Part shown: one piece after another, positions 1-7,950 of the stretch | Position numbering within the stretch: the stretch's first letter is position 1 | Layout: each line of letters begins with the position of its first letter | NCBI RefSeq assembly: GCF_000967725.1 | Contig: NZ_JXYE01000002.1 | Coordinates: 744,001-808,000, forward strand | DNA: 64,000 bases | Source: Loktanella sp. S4079 | Lineage (GTDB): Bacteria; Pseudomonadota; Alphaproteobacteria; Rhodobacterales; Rhodobacteraceae | Direction of reading: 5' to 3' | The notes under the pieces: model-generated | Told to the model about the DNA's origin: nothing | The model's database searches: none | What the model saw: only the letters and a program-made list of their open reading frames with translations | Translations under genes and position numbers: made by a program

Positions 1-2
1 TT

Positions 3-635
3 GCGCCAATTGGTTTGACGCTTTGGTTGATCTGGACTGTTGTGGGCTGGATCGACAGTTGGGTCTGGCCATTTGTGCCGGATGCATATCATCCAGAAGC
101 ACTGATCAATCGCATTCTTAACCGTGGTCCTGCGGATCAAATCACGGTGAATGTACGCGGCATTGGCGTATTCATCTTTCTCATCTTTACCGTTCTGGTC
201 GGCTGGATTGGTAAGGGGCTGATTGGGCGGTCATTCTTGGGGATCGGCGAACGCCTTGTTGATCGGATGCCCGTGGTTCGGTCGGTCTACAACGCTGCCA
301 AGCAATTGGCAGAAACGGTTTTTTCTCAGCGAGATACCTCTTTTGATAAGGCCTGTATGGTCGAATACCCGCGCAAGGGAATATGGGCGATTGCGTTTAT
401 TTCGACCAATGCCAAGGGCGAGATCGAGAAAAAACTGACCAATGGTGAACCCGTCGTGACCGTATTCTTACCGACAACGCCTAACCCCACATCCGGGTTC
501 TTGCTGTTTTTGCCTGAAAGCGAGGTCAAAGTTCTCGACATGACGGTTGAGGATGCAGCGAAACTGGTGATCTCGGCGGGTCTTGTCTACCCAGCGAAAA
601 AGAATGGCACCGAACAGATTGAGGACGCGAGTTAA
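3..635 (+). CDS. DUF502 family membrane protein (5' end outside window)
   Basis: The reading frame is open to the left edge, where residues APIGLTLWLIW precede the first in-frame start-like codon (TTG at 15), so the N-terminus lies outside the window. The visible 210 residues hold two hydrophobic segments: one at the very start and one ending VLVGWIGKGLIGRSF. A soluble C-terminal domain follows, with the VDRMPVVRSVYNAAKQ stretch typical of DUF502 inner-membrane proteins. The family function is unknown. The next gene begins at the base after the stop codon, so the two are probably cotranscribed. The family call is good; no function can be assigned. Confidence 0.85.
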   Translation, partial: APIGLTLWLIWTVVGWIDSWVWPFVPDAYHPEALINRILNRGPADQITVNVRGIGVFIFLIFTVLVGWIGKGLIGRSFLGIGERLVDRMPVVRSVYNAAKQLAETVFSQRDTSFDKACMVEYPRKGIWAIAFISTNAKGEIEKKLTNGEPVVTVFLPTTPNPTSGFLLFLPESEVKVLDMTVEDAAKLVISAGLVYPAKKNGTEQIEDAS

Positions 636-1238
636 GTGTTTGGTGCAGGACTAACCGGATTTGCAACTGGCTTTAGCCTGATCCTCGCCATAGGTGCGCA
701 AAACGCCTTTGTTTTGCGTCAAGGGCTCGCACGGAACCATGTTTTCTGGCTTTGCCTTTTGTGTGCGGGATCCGATGCCTTGCTGATTGCGGCGGGCGTG
801 CTGGGGTTCGGCGCGATCGTTGAGTTATACCCCCTGCTTCCCCAAATCATGACTTGGGGCGGCGCGGCGTTCTTGATCGTTTACGGCGCAATGCGTTTGT
901 GGGCCGCCTACAAAGGTGAATATGCGATGCGGCTTGCCGGAAAATCGGCGGGGCTATGGGCAACGTTGGGCACAGCCGCTGCTCTCACATGGCTTAATCC
1001 GCATGTTTATTTGGATACGCTTGGCTTGATCGGGGCCATTTCTGTCGAATATGTCTCGCGACCGGAAAAGCTGATCTTTGGCGCGGGTGCGGTCTTGGCC
1101 TCCTTCGTGTTTTTCTTTGGGCTTGGCTACGGGGCAAGGTTGCTTGCCCCCGTGATGCAGTCCGCCAAGGCATGGCAGGTCTTAGACGTCATCATCGGCT
1201 TCGTGATGTGGGCGATTGCCTACAAATTGCTTAGCTAA
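636..1238 (+). CDS. LysE/ArgO-type amino-acid exporter
   Basis: A 200-residue protein of about six membrane helices, with the N-terminal signature GFSLILAIGAQNAFVLRQGL of the LysE/ArgO family. These proteins export basic amino acids (arginine, lysine) across the inner membrane. GTG start directly after the upstream TAA. Both helix-rich halves and the TWLNPHVYLDT motif of ArgO-like members are present, and the length matches the family. The 3' end overlaps the convergent patatin gene by 8 bases. Arginine is the likeliest substrate, but specificity cannot be read from the sequence. Confidence 0.9.
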   Translation: MFGAGLTGFATGFSLILAIGAQNAFVLRQGLARNHVFWLCLLCAGSDALLIAAGVLGFGAIVELYPLLPQIMTWGGAAFLIVYGAMRLWAAYKGEYAMRLAGKSAGLWATLGTAAALTWLNPHVYLDTLGLIGAISVEYVSRPEKLIFGAGAVLASFVFFFGLGYGARLLAPVMQSAKAWQVLDVIIGFVMWAIAYKLLS

Positions 1239-2262
1239 ACATCTCGACCAGATCGACGGTCCCATTCTTATTCAGGTCCGACTTATGCTGGACAAGGAAA
1301 CTATCCGCCGCGCTCTCACCTGCTTCGCGCAGGCGGCTTAGGACCACAGGGGTTGGGATCGTCTTGGTTGCAACGTTGAGTTCGTTCATGAGGCTGTCAT
1401 CGGCAATCATGTGAACGAGCACATTTTTCATGGCACCCCGCGGAACCGAGCCGTCGGCGATGAGCCTTTTGACAAAGGCAATCGCACGCAGTTCGCGCAA
1501 AAGAGAACTGTTAAAGCTGATTTCATTGATCCGGTTGTGAATACCTTGCACGTCAATTGGCACGTCATCCCGGTAGAGCGGGTTGATGTTCACGACTAGA
1601 ATGTCGTCTGGCAAATGTTTCTCAAACAACGGGAAAAGCGCCGGGTTCCCGGTATACCCACCGTCCCAATATGCCTCTGTCTGGCCCGTCTTTGGGTCTT
1701 GGAATTCCACAGCTTGAAAGATGTTGGGCAAACAAGCAGAAGCCAAAATAGCGTTGGGTGAAACCTCTGAATTGTTAAAGACCCGCACCTTTCCTGATCG
1801 TACATTGGTTGCACAAATGTAGAGCTCGGGCCCCTCTTCTCCGCAAATGGTGTCATAGTGAAACTGATTGACGATCGCCTCGAGAGGATTCCGGATTGCG
1901 GGCCCATATGTATAGGGTGACAGTAACCGCGTGGTGATATCAAAGGCGGCATAGGCCGGCGAGTATTTTAGCGCATTCGCCCAAATATGTGCTGTGGGGG
2001 CAATGGACGAAATCCAGTCAGACAGTCTGTGATCAGTGACTGCGCCGATTTCCCCCCATAGCCATTCAAGATTATCGATTGCGCCTTGCCGCCCACCTGT
2101 CACCCAACCAGACTTGAGCGCTGCCGCATTGAGTGCCCCCGCTGATGTGCCAGCGATGGCTGCGATTTCAATATCATCCTCTTGTAGTAATCTGGACAAC
2201 ACGCCCCAGGTAAAAGCGCCATGCGCGCCGCCCCCCTGAAGCGCGAGGTTGATCCGGATCAT
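1231..2262 (-). CDS. patatin-like phospholipase
   Basis: A 343-residue serine acyl hydrolase of the patatin family. The oxyanion-hole glycines GGGAHG lie at about residues 10-15, the nucleophile elbow GTSAG (Ser40) follows, and the catalytic Asp is in a DGGYTGN motif near residue 210, giving the Ser-Asp dyad. The start chosen is the ATG at 2262, which overlaps the upstream dehydrogenase stop as ATGA. An in-frame ATG four codons upstream is possible. Coupling to bdhA suggests a role in PHB or lipid turnover. That is inference from context: patatins at PHB loci can associate with granules, but the substrate here is unknown. Confidence 0.9.
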   Translation of the reverse strand: MIRINLALQGGGAHGAFTWGVLSRLLQEDDIEIAAIAGTSAGALNAAALKSGWVTGGRQGAIDNLEWLWGEIGAVTDHRLSDWISSIAPTAHIWANALKYSPAYAAFDITTRLLSPYTYGPAIRNPLEAIVNQFHYDTICGEEGPELYICATNVRSGKVRVFNNSEVSPNAILASACLPNIFQAVEFQDPKTGQTEAYWDGGYTGNPALFPLFEKHLPDDILVVNINPLYRDDVPIDVQGIHNRINEISFNSSLLRELRAIAFVKRLIADGSVPRGAMKNVLVHMIADDSLMNELNVATKTIPTPVVLSRLREAGESAADSFLVQHKSDLNKNGTVDLVEMFS

Positions 2263-3032
2263 AGCGCAGTCCAACCACCATCGACGCTGATGGTTGTCCC
2301 TGTCACCTGCGCTGCTGCATCAGAACATAAATACAATGCAGTGCCTCCCAATTGTTCGGTCGTTGCAAATGTCTTGGATGGTTGCCGCTCGAGCATGACG
2401 TTCTTAATCACGTCTTCACGCGACATATTATATTCTTTCATTGTATCGGGGATCTGTGCCTCGACCAAGGGAGTCAGCACATAGCCGGGGCAAATCGCAT
2501 TACAGGTGATTGGTTCTTGGGCGGTTTCCAGACCAATTGTTTTTGTAAAGCCCACAATACCATGTTTCGCGGCGACATAGGCCGATTTGTAAGGTGAAGC
2601 AGTCAGCCCATGGGCGGAGGCGATGTTGATAATCCGTCCCCAGCCCTTTTCGCGCATCCCTGTGATCGCAGCAGCAGTGGTGTGAAATGCCGACGACAAA
2701 TTAATCGCGATAATCGCATCCCATTTGCCACCGGGGAACTCTTCAACCGGAGCCACATGCTGAATACCCGCATTATTCACCAAGATATCGCATCCACGTG
2801 CATCAGCGATCAAACGTCTGCATTCATCGCCCTTGGACATGTCTGCTTGGATGTATCGGGCCGTGACGCCGGTTTCAGCCGCAATTTCAGCTGCGAGCGC
2901 GTGATCCTCTGCCGTATCAGTGTAGGAATTTAGCACCACATTGACGCCAGCCTTGGCCAATTCGCGTGCGACACCCAACCCGATGCCTGAATTGGACCCT
3001 GTAATTACCGCGGTTTTTCCTGAAAGTGACAT
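2259..3032 (-). CDS. bdhA: D-3-hydroxybutyrate dehydrogenase
   Basis: A short-chain dehydrogenase of 257 residues that oxidises D-3-hydroxybutyrate to acetoacetate with NAD+, the first step after PHB monomers are released. Visible: the Rossmann glycine motif TGSNSGIG near the N-terminus, NNAG, and the catalytic Ser139, Tyr152 and Lys156 (ASAHG...YVAAK). The C-terminal region with ICPGYVLTPLVEAQIPD and SVDGGWTAL is typical of bacterial BdhA. The ATG at 3032 is preferred because AGGA sits just ahead of it; an ATG six codons upstream (3050) lacks a ribosome-binding site. Translationally coupled to the patatin gene. Confidence 0.93.
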   Translation of the reverse strand: MSLSGKTAVITGSNSGIGLGVARELAKAGVNVVLNSYTDTAEDHALAAEIAAETGVTARYIQADMSKGDECRRLIADARGCDILVNNAGIQHVAPVEEFPGGKWDAIIAINLSSAFHTTAAAITGMREKGWGRIINIASAHGLTASPYKSAYVAAKHGIVGFTKTIGLETAQEPITCNAICPGYVLTPLVEAQIPDTMKEYNMSREDVIKNVMLERQPSKTFATTEQLGGTALYLCSDAAAQVTGTTISVDGGWTAL

Positions 3033-3113
3033 GGAATCCTGCTCCGTCATGTTGCGTTGCGACTCAGTCTACATGCTGCAACTGCAAAGGCCACAAAATG
3101 TTGGAAAACCCAA

Positions 3114-3141
3114 TAAAAAAACGCCCGCACAAGGCGGGCGT
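3114..3141 (-). terminator. rho-independent terminator of the candidate sRNA
   Basis: Perfect eight-base stem (ACGCCCGC/GCGGGCGT, five-base loop) followed on the minus strand by an uninterrupted U tract. It lies upstream of bdhA, so it cannot serve that gene. Confidence 0.8.
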
Positions 3142-3189
3142 GAAGTTATTGAGGCAGGTTTCATACAGGCAAGAAACCTATCGAGCAGT
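3114..3189 (-). ncRNA. candidate small RNA, two stem-loops (ar8/MmgR-like?)
   Basis: On the minus strand a promoter-like TTGGAG (3219-3224), a 17-base spacer and TATAAA (3196-3201) point to a start near 3189. The predicted RNA of about 75 bases folds into AGGTTTC/GAAACCT (arms 3173-3179 and 3156-3162, ten-base loop). It ends in a strong rho-independent terminator: eight-base arms 3134-3141 and 3121-3128 followed by seven U's. No coding potential is convincing here, and no minus-strand gene lies upstream that would need this terminator. Size and layout recall the alphaproteobacterial ar8/MmgR (Rfam suhB) RNAs linked to PHB storage. That family call is from memory and unverified. Confidence 0.6.
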
Positions 3190-3195
3190 AACCTC

Positions 3196-3224
3196 TTTAT
3201 AAGCAATCCCTTGCGTGGCTCCAA
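3196..3224 (-). promoter_or_regulatory. sigma-70-type promoter of the candidate sRNA
   Basis: TTGGAG (-35) and TATAAA (-10) on the minus strand, separated by 17 bases. It reads away from the binding-protein gene at 3304 and towards the terminator at 3121-3141. This is seen directly in the sequence; activity is inferred. Confidence 0.55.
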
Positions 3225-3303
3225 GCTAAAAGTTTGAAAAGCCCCAAAAGCCGCTTTACGATCCGAAGAAATAACCAAGTCAAAGCAACGGGGCACCATA
3301 CAA

Positions 3304-5121
3304 ATGACAATTCATTTTCAACGAAGATGGCAGCGCTTTTCGGCATCGCTGGCATTGATCGCGGCTGGCAGCTTGGCCAGCGCAGAACCGCAGCATGGCA
3401 TAGCTATGTATGGTGATCCGGCACTACCACCGGATTTTGTGTCCCTGCCCTATGCCAACCCCGAAGCCCCCAAGGGTGGTCATATCGTCACCGCCGAGGT
3501 GGGGAGCTTTGATAGCCTGAACCCATTTATCCGAAAAGGTTCTGTGCCCTGGCAGTTGCGCTACTTTTTGGGCGAAAGCCTGATGGGGCGCAGCCTTGAT
3601 GAACCCTTCTCTCTATACGGTGTTTTGGCCGAATCGGTCGAAACGGGACCGAATCGTGAGTGGGTCGAGTTTACCCTACGTGAAGGGATTACATTCTCTG
3701 ATGGCAGCCCAATGACCATCGAAGATGTGATGTGGTCCTACGAGACACTCGGCACGATTGGGCATCCACGCTATCTGGGTTTCTGGTCCAAGGTTGAAAG
3801 CATGGAACAGACTGGCGAGCGTTCCGTCCGTTTCGATTTCAATGTCGAAGATCGCGAGCTTGCCCTACTGGCTGGCATGCGCCCGATCTTGAAAAAGGCG
3901 CAGTGGGAAGGTGTCGATTTCGCCGAAAGCACCACCGATATCGTGCCGATCACGTCGGCCCCCTATGTCATCGACGATTTCGAGCCGGGGCGCTTTGTGT
4001 CGCTCAAGCGTAACCCAGACTATTGGGGCGCTGACGTGCCATTCCGGGTTGGGACCAACAACATCGACGAGGTACGCCTAGAGTTCTTTGGTGATGAAAC
4101 AGCGGCCTTTGAGGCATTTAAGGTCGGCGAGGTAAATTCGAACCGCGAATTTAACGTCGCGCGTTGGGATAGCTGGTATGACTTCCCTGCTGTGCAAAGC
4201 GGTGACGTGATAAAATCGGTTCTGACGCATGAACGTCCATCTGGCATGACTGGTTTCGCGATGAACACGCGCCGCCCCATTTTTGAGGACTGGCGCGTGC
4301 GCGACGCGATGCTGCATGTCTTTAACTTTGAGTTCATCAACCAAACGATGACGGGTTCTGTGCAGCCACGGATCACGTCATATTGGTCAAATTCTCCACT
4401 GGCAATGTCGCACGGTCCTGCCGAGGGCCAAGTGCGCGCCTTCCTTGAACCGTTTGCAGCAGATTTGGTTCCTGGCACGCTCGAGGGATATAGCCTACCC
4501 GTCGCTGATGGCAGCGAACGCAACCGCGCGGGAACTGGGGCGGCGCTCGATCAAATGGCTGCTGCCGGATGGACTGTGCAAGACGGCGTCATGAAAAACG
4601 CTGATGGACAAGAGTTCACCTTTGATATCCTGCTTGATCAGGGGGCGACCGAAAACCAAGCGATCATCGACATGTTTGTGGAATCCTTGTCGCGCATTGG
4701 TGTGACACCCACCGTCACAGTTGCCGATAGCGCACAATTCAAAGAACGCACTGACGTCTACGAATTTGACATGGTTTACTATCGTCGCGGGGTTTCACTG
4801 TCGCCGGGCAACGAGCAGTATAACTATTTTGGCTCGGAAAACGCGGATCAAACCGGCGGCCGCAATTTGATGGGCGTGAAATCCCCTGCTGTTGACGCGA
4901 TGATCGGGCGTTTGCTGACTTCAGAAAGCCAAGATGACTTTGTCGCGGCAGTCAAAGCTCTGGACCGGACCCTCACAGCTGGGCGTTATGTCATCCCGAT
5001 CTACCAATGGAACATTAGCCGTATTGCCCATTCCAAGAACCTGCACTTCCCCGAGACAATGCCGATCTTTGGCGATTGGCCGGGTTGGCAGCCAGACGTT
5101 TGGTGGTACGCCGAAGACTAA
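3304..5121 (+). CDS. ABC transporter substrate-binding protein, family 5 (YejA-like)
   Basis: A 605-residue periplasmic binding protein of the oligopeptide/microcin C type. It has a Sec signal peptide (positive N-region, hydrophobic core, cleavage after ASA near residue 27). SBP_bac_5 features follow: GSFDSLNPFI, SDGSPMTIEDVMWSYETL and a C-terminal NISRIAHSKNLHFP. Its length and C-terminus match YejA rather than DppA/OppA. Such proteins deliver peptides to inner-membrane permeases, but no yejB, yejE or yejF follows here; arsC is next. The ribosome-binding site before the ATG is weak. Substrate is unknown. Confidence 0.88.
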   Translation: MTIHFQRRWQRFSASLALIAAGSLASAEPQHGIAMYGDPALPPDFVSLPYANPEAPKGGHIVTAEVGSFDSLNPFIRKGSVPWQLRYFLGESLMGRSLDEPFSLYGVLAESVETGPNREWVEFTLREGITFSDGSPMTIEDVMWSYETLGTIGHPRYLGFWSKVESMEQTGERSVRFDFNVEDRELALLAGMRPILKKAQWEGVDFAESTTDIVPITSAPYVIDDFEPGRFVSLKRNPDYWGADVPFRVGTNNIDEVRLEFFGDETAAFEAFKVGEVNSNREFNVARWDSWYDFPAVQSGDVIKSVLTHERPSGMTGFAMNTRRPIFEDWRVRDAMLHVFNFEFINQTMTGSVQPRITSYWSNSPLAMSHGPAEGQVRAFLEPFAADLVPGTLEGYSLPVADGSERNRAGTGAALDQMAAAGWTVQDGVMKNADGQEFTFDILLDQGATENQAIIDMFVESLSRIGVTPTVTVADSAQFKERTDVYEFDMVYYRRGVSLSPGNEQYNYFGSENADQTGGRNLMGVKSPAVDAMIGRLLTSESQDDFVAAVKALDRTLTAGRYVIPIYQWNISRIAHSKNLHFPETMPIFGDWPGWQPDVWWYAED

Positions 5122-5126
5122 GCTTT

Positions 5127-5174
5127 TGGCCCCGCTGTCATGGATTTGTTACAAAGCATCCTTAGGCGGGGCCA
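5127..5174. repeat. 9-bp inverted repeat between binding protein and arsC
   Basis: TGGCCCCGC (5127-5135) and GCGGGGCCA (5166-5174) are perfect complements around a 30-base loop. They lie just after the upstream stop and about 20 bases before the arsC start. There is no U tract, so this is not a standard terminator. It could be a processing or attenuation hairpin. Confidence 0.45.
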
Positions 5175-5193
5175 GAACGCAAAGAAGGTCACT

Positions 5194-5673
5194 ATGAATA
5201 TCCTCGTTCTCTGTACTGGCAATTCTGCCCGCTCTATCCTGCTCGAAAGCATCCTGTCACATCGGTCGAATGGTCGAATCCGCGCTTGGTCTGCTGGGTC
5301 AAAACCCGCGGGAAAGGTGCATCCGCAATCACTGACACTATTGGCGGAACATGGTTTTCCGACCGACGGATTGAAATCTCAGAGCTGGGATGACTTTGCC
5401 ACGGATGACGCCCCGAAAATGGATGCCGTTATCACCGTTTGCGGATCTGCCGCTGCCGAGGAATGCCCCTATTGGCCCGGTGCGCCCGTGCGCGCGCATT
5501 GGGGTGTCGAAGACCCCGCAGCAGCCACCCCCGACGATTGGAAAAACGCGTTTGAGGCCGCCTATGCACAGCTAGATGCGCGTGCGCAGTCCTTGTTCGC
5601 ATTGCCATTTGAAACCTTTTCACAGTCAGAACTCCACGCTGCATTGAACAAAATCGGTGCGGATCATGCGTAA
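5194..5673 (+). CDS. arsC: arsenate reductase, low-molecular-weight phosphatase type
   Basis: A 159-residue cytoplasmic protein of the LMW-phosphatase-fold arsenate reductases, which reduce arsenate to arsenite. The phosphate-binding loop CTGNSARS (Cys7 as nucleophile, CX5R pattern) is at the N-terminus, and the later DWKNAFEAAYAQLDARAQSLF region is typical of ArsC-like members. The ATG at 5194 follows a good AAGAAGG; an in-frame upstream ATG at 5140 falls inside a hairpin loop and is unlikely. It overlaps aqpS by eight bases, indicating a two-gene operon. Without a second visible redox cysteine pair, the electron donor is uncertain. Confidence 0.85.
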   Translation: MNILVLCTGNSARSILLESILSHRSNGRIRAWSAGSKPAGKVHPQSLTLLAEHGFPTDGLKSQSWDDFATDDAPKMDAVITVCGSAAAEECPYWPGAPVRAHWGVEDPAAATPDDWKNAFEAAYAQLDARAQSLFALPFETFSQSELHAALNKIGADHA

Positions 5674-6310
5674 GCTTGCCGCCGAAGGACTTGGTACTGC
5701 GTTTTTGCTGATTGGTGTGATCGGGTCTGGCATCATGGGCGATACGCTGTCGAACGGAAACGTCGCGATTGCTTTGCTTGCGAATGCGATTGCAACGGGA
5801 TGTATTCTATATGGGATTATCACGACCCTAGGGCCAATTTCTGGGGCACATTTCAATCCGGCAGTGACGCTCGCGTTTCTGATCAAGGGTGAAATCTCGG
5901 TCACCGATGCCGGACAATATGTCATCGTCCAGATTGTTGGCGCGATCCTTGGCGTGTGGGCTGCACATTTGATGTTTGATCTCTCGATCCTTCAGATTTC
6001 CACGACATCACGCAGCGGTGTCTCTCAGTGGTTCTCTGAAATCCTCGCCACGTTTGGATTGCTCTTTGTGATCTTTGGCGGCATTGCGACAGCCCACGAC
6101 CGGGTGCCGACGCTTGTCGCCCTTTATATCACAGGGGCGTATTGGTTTACGTCTTCGACCAGCTTTGCGAACCCTGCGGTCACAATCGCCCGAGGTTTCA
6201 GTGATACGTTTGCCGGGATCAATCCCGCGCATATCCCTATGTTCATCGTTATGCAGATCATTGCGGTTGGGGTTGGGATGGCGATCTTGCCCCGCCTGTT
6301 CAAGGATTAA
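5666..6310 (+). CDS. aqpS: MIP/aquaporin channel, AqpS-like (arsenite efflux)
   Basis: A 214-residue six-helix channel of the major intrinsic protein family. Both pore loops are present: HFNPAVTL (NPA at 64-66) and FANPAVTIARGF (NPA at 169-171). The arginine that normally follows the second NPA in the selectivity filter is replaced by Val172. As I recall, the same change occurs in Sinorhizobium meliloti AqpS, the channel that lets arsenite made by ArsC leave the cell. The start ATG overlaps the arsC stop (ATGCGTAA). The gene's stop interlocks with that of the convergent regulator in four shared bases. The arsenic role rests on pairing with arsC. Confidence 0.82.
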   Translation: MRKLAAEGLGTAFLLIGVIGSGIMGDTLSNGNVAIALLANAIATGCILYGIITTLGPISGAHFNPAVTLAFLIKGEISVTDAGQYVIVQIVGAILGVWAAHLMFDLSILQISTTSRSGVSQWFSEILATFGLLFVIFGGIATAHDRVPTLVALYITGAYWFTSSTSFANPAVTIARGFSDTFAGINPAHIPMFIVMQIIAVGVGMAILPRLFKD

Positions 6311-6930
6311 CCGAGCGACGTCACCCATAGGATGGTGGCGTCCTCTTGGCTAATTGAAACCACATTATGCCCCATCGACGCATCGTAATAGGCATTGTCA
6401 CCGCGCCCTAACTCAATAGGTTCATAGAATTCGGTATACAGCCGGATCTGCCCCGTCAGCACATAAAGAAACTCTTCGCCGTCGTGGCGAACCCAACCAT
6501 CAAAATCATCCATTGACCGCGCACGAACGCGTGCACGGTAGGGCAGCATCTTTTTCATTGTTAGCGTTTCCGCCAGCAGCGCATGCTCGTAGGTTGTCGT
6601 GATCTTGGTGCCTTCTTCACCATTTCGGGTCACGGCCATGCGGCCATTTACTTGCCCCTTAGACGGTGGCGTAAATAGCTGGGGGACAGAAATTTCCAAT
6701 CCGACTGCCAGCTTTTTTAACGCGTCATAGGTGGGTGACATCTGACCGTTTTCGATTTTGGACAATGTAGAACGCGCCAGACCGGCCTGCTGAGCAGCCT
6801 GTTCCAGCGTCCAACTTCTTGCCTTACGTAGCTCACGCACGCGCGCACCCAGATCAAGCGGCTGCGCGATAGTGCTATCTCCATTTTCATGGGCGACGCG
6901 GATCAGGCTCTTGGGGTCATTTTCTGTCAT
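6307..6930 (-). CDS. XRE-family regulator with C-terminal cupin
   Basis: A 207-residue transcription factor. It has a helix-turn-helix of the Cro/C1 type at about residues 20-75 (GARVRELRKARSWTLEQAAQQAGLARSTLSKIENG) and a cupin sensor domain at about 130-205 (WVRHDGEEFLYVLTGQIRLY). Members of this two-domain class often control amino-acid, polyamine or sulfur metabolism genes, with a small ligand bound in the cupin. The ATG at 6930 is chosen because AAGAAG lies ahead of it and the HTH begins soon after; the frame stays open to 7020. It is divergent from the DsbA-like gene, with paired TGCGCA palindromes between them. Confidence 0.88.
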   Translation of the reverse strand: MTENDPKSLIRVAHENGDSTIAQPLDLGARVRELRKARSWTLEQAAQQAGLARSTLSKIENGQMSPTYDALKKLAVGLEISVPQLFTPPSKGQVNGRMAVTRNGEEGTKITTTYEHALLAETLTMKKMLPYRARVRARSMDDFDGWVRHDGEEFLYVLTGQIRLYTEFYEPIELGRGDNAYYDASMGHNVVSISQEDATILWVTSLG

Positions 6931-7013
6931 AGCGCACTTCTTAATCAGTGGTTTTCGCGCTTGCAACCACAGCGCAATGCGGTCGCACCATTCGCACAGA
7001 GACTTACGGACTC

Positions 7014-7027
7014 TGCGCATCTGCGCA
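7014..7027. promoter_or_regulatory. paired TGCGCA palindromes (possible XRE operator)
   Basis: Two perfect six-base palindromes TGCGCA at 7014-7019 and 7022-7027, centres eight bases apart, in the divergent space between the XRE-cupin gene and the DsbA-like gene. Position suggests autoregulation; binding is not shown. Confidence 0.35.
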
Positions 7028-7161
7028 CATTAAATCTTCGCTCAGGCACTGGTCCTGCGATCCTGAGATGTTATGCATCAAGGGTAGCAATACGCGCACG
7101 CTGGCATGTTGCCTACGGATGTCACACCAAATTCACCGGTGCCACGCGTCAGGAGACCCAA

Positions 7162-7806
7162 ATGGTTAAACTCGATATCATCTCAGACCCCATTTGCCCT
7201 TGGTGCTACATCGGCAAGACCAATTTGGACAAGGCGCTGCTGGACTTTCCCGACCATCCGTTTGTGATTGAATGGCATCCGTTCCAGCTGAACCCTGATA
7301 TGCCCGCATCGGGTATGGATCGACGCGCTTATCTCGAGGCAAAGTTTGGCGGCCAAGAAGGCGCAGTGCGCGCCTATGCACCCGTGGCGGAACATGCCGA
7401 AAAATCCGGTGCCGTGATCAATTTTGAAGCAATCAAAACCACACCCAATACCATTGACGCGCATCGGCTGATCCATTGGGCGGGAATCGAAGGACGTCAG
7501 ACATTTGTCGTCGATTTGTTGTTCAAGGCCTACTTTGTCGAAGGACGCGACATCGGCAATCATGAAGTGCTCGCCGATATTGCGGATACCGCCGAAATGG
7601 ATGCGGCTACAGTGATGAAACTGCTTGGCTCTGATGCAGACACAGACGACATCAAAGCCCGTGATCTCCATAGTCGCAAAATGGGTGTAAACTCGGTCCC
7701 TACCTTTATTGTGGCTCAGAAACATGCCGTCCCCGGTGCCCAACCGCCTGAGGTCTGGACCAAAGTGATCCAAGAGATCATGGAAAAGTTAGAAGAAGAC
7801 GCATGA
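7162..7806 (+). CDS. DsbA-family oxidoreductase, FrnE-like
   Basis: A 214-residue thioredoxin-fold protein with the redox motif CPWC at residues 12-15 (SDPICPWCYIG). The helical insertion and the cis-Pro region GVNSVPTFIV of the DsbA/FrnE/2-hydroxychromene-2-carboxylate isomerase group are present. There is no signal peptide, so it is probably cytoplasmic. Start ATG at 7162 after AGGAGA; the same frame is open much further upstream but without a start of this quality. FrnE relatives act as cytoplasmic thiol oxidoreductases in stress responses. The physiological substrate is unknown. Confidence 0.88.
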   Translation: MVKLDIISDPICPWCYIGKTNLDKALLDFPDHPFVIEWHPFQLNPDMPASGMDRRAYLEAKFGGQEGAVRAYAPVAEHAEKSGAVINFEAIKTTPNTIDAHRLIHWAGIEGRQTFVVDLLFKAYFVEGRDIGNHEVLADIADTAEMDAATVMKLLGSDADTDDIKARDLHSRKMGVNSVPTFIVAQKHAVPGAQPPEVWTKVIQEIMEKLEEDA

Positions 7807-7902
7807 GACCCGCGCAGCCAGCCTGGCACACAAAAGACGGACATCAGGTCGCCATGGCCCCCTAGGGGTTCAAATACTTACGCCTATCTTTTTCCTATTG
7901 CT

Positions 7903-7934
7903 TGCGATGACAGGACATCGCAGGCCCATTTTTT
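7903..7934 (+). terminator. possible terminator or leader hairpin ahead of MFS gene
   Basis: Perfect seven-base stem TGCGATG/CATCGCA (7903-7909, 7916-7922), six spacer bases and then six T's. It could end the DsbA-like transcript or attenuate the efflux gene starting at 7951. The gap between stem and T run makes it imperfect. Confidence 0.35.
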
Positions 7935-7950
7935 CTATTGGACTAGCCAC

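Noticed and set aside
3069..3299. 76-codon minus-strand frame upstream of bdhA
   Set aside because: It covers the candidate sRNA, its promoter and its terminator, has no family features, and starts without a ribosome-binding site; an RNA explains the region better.
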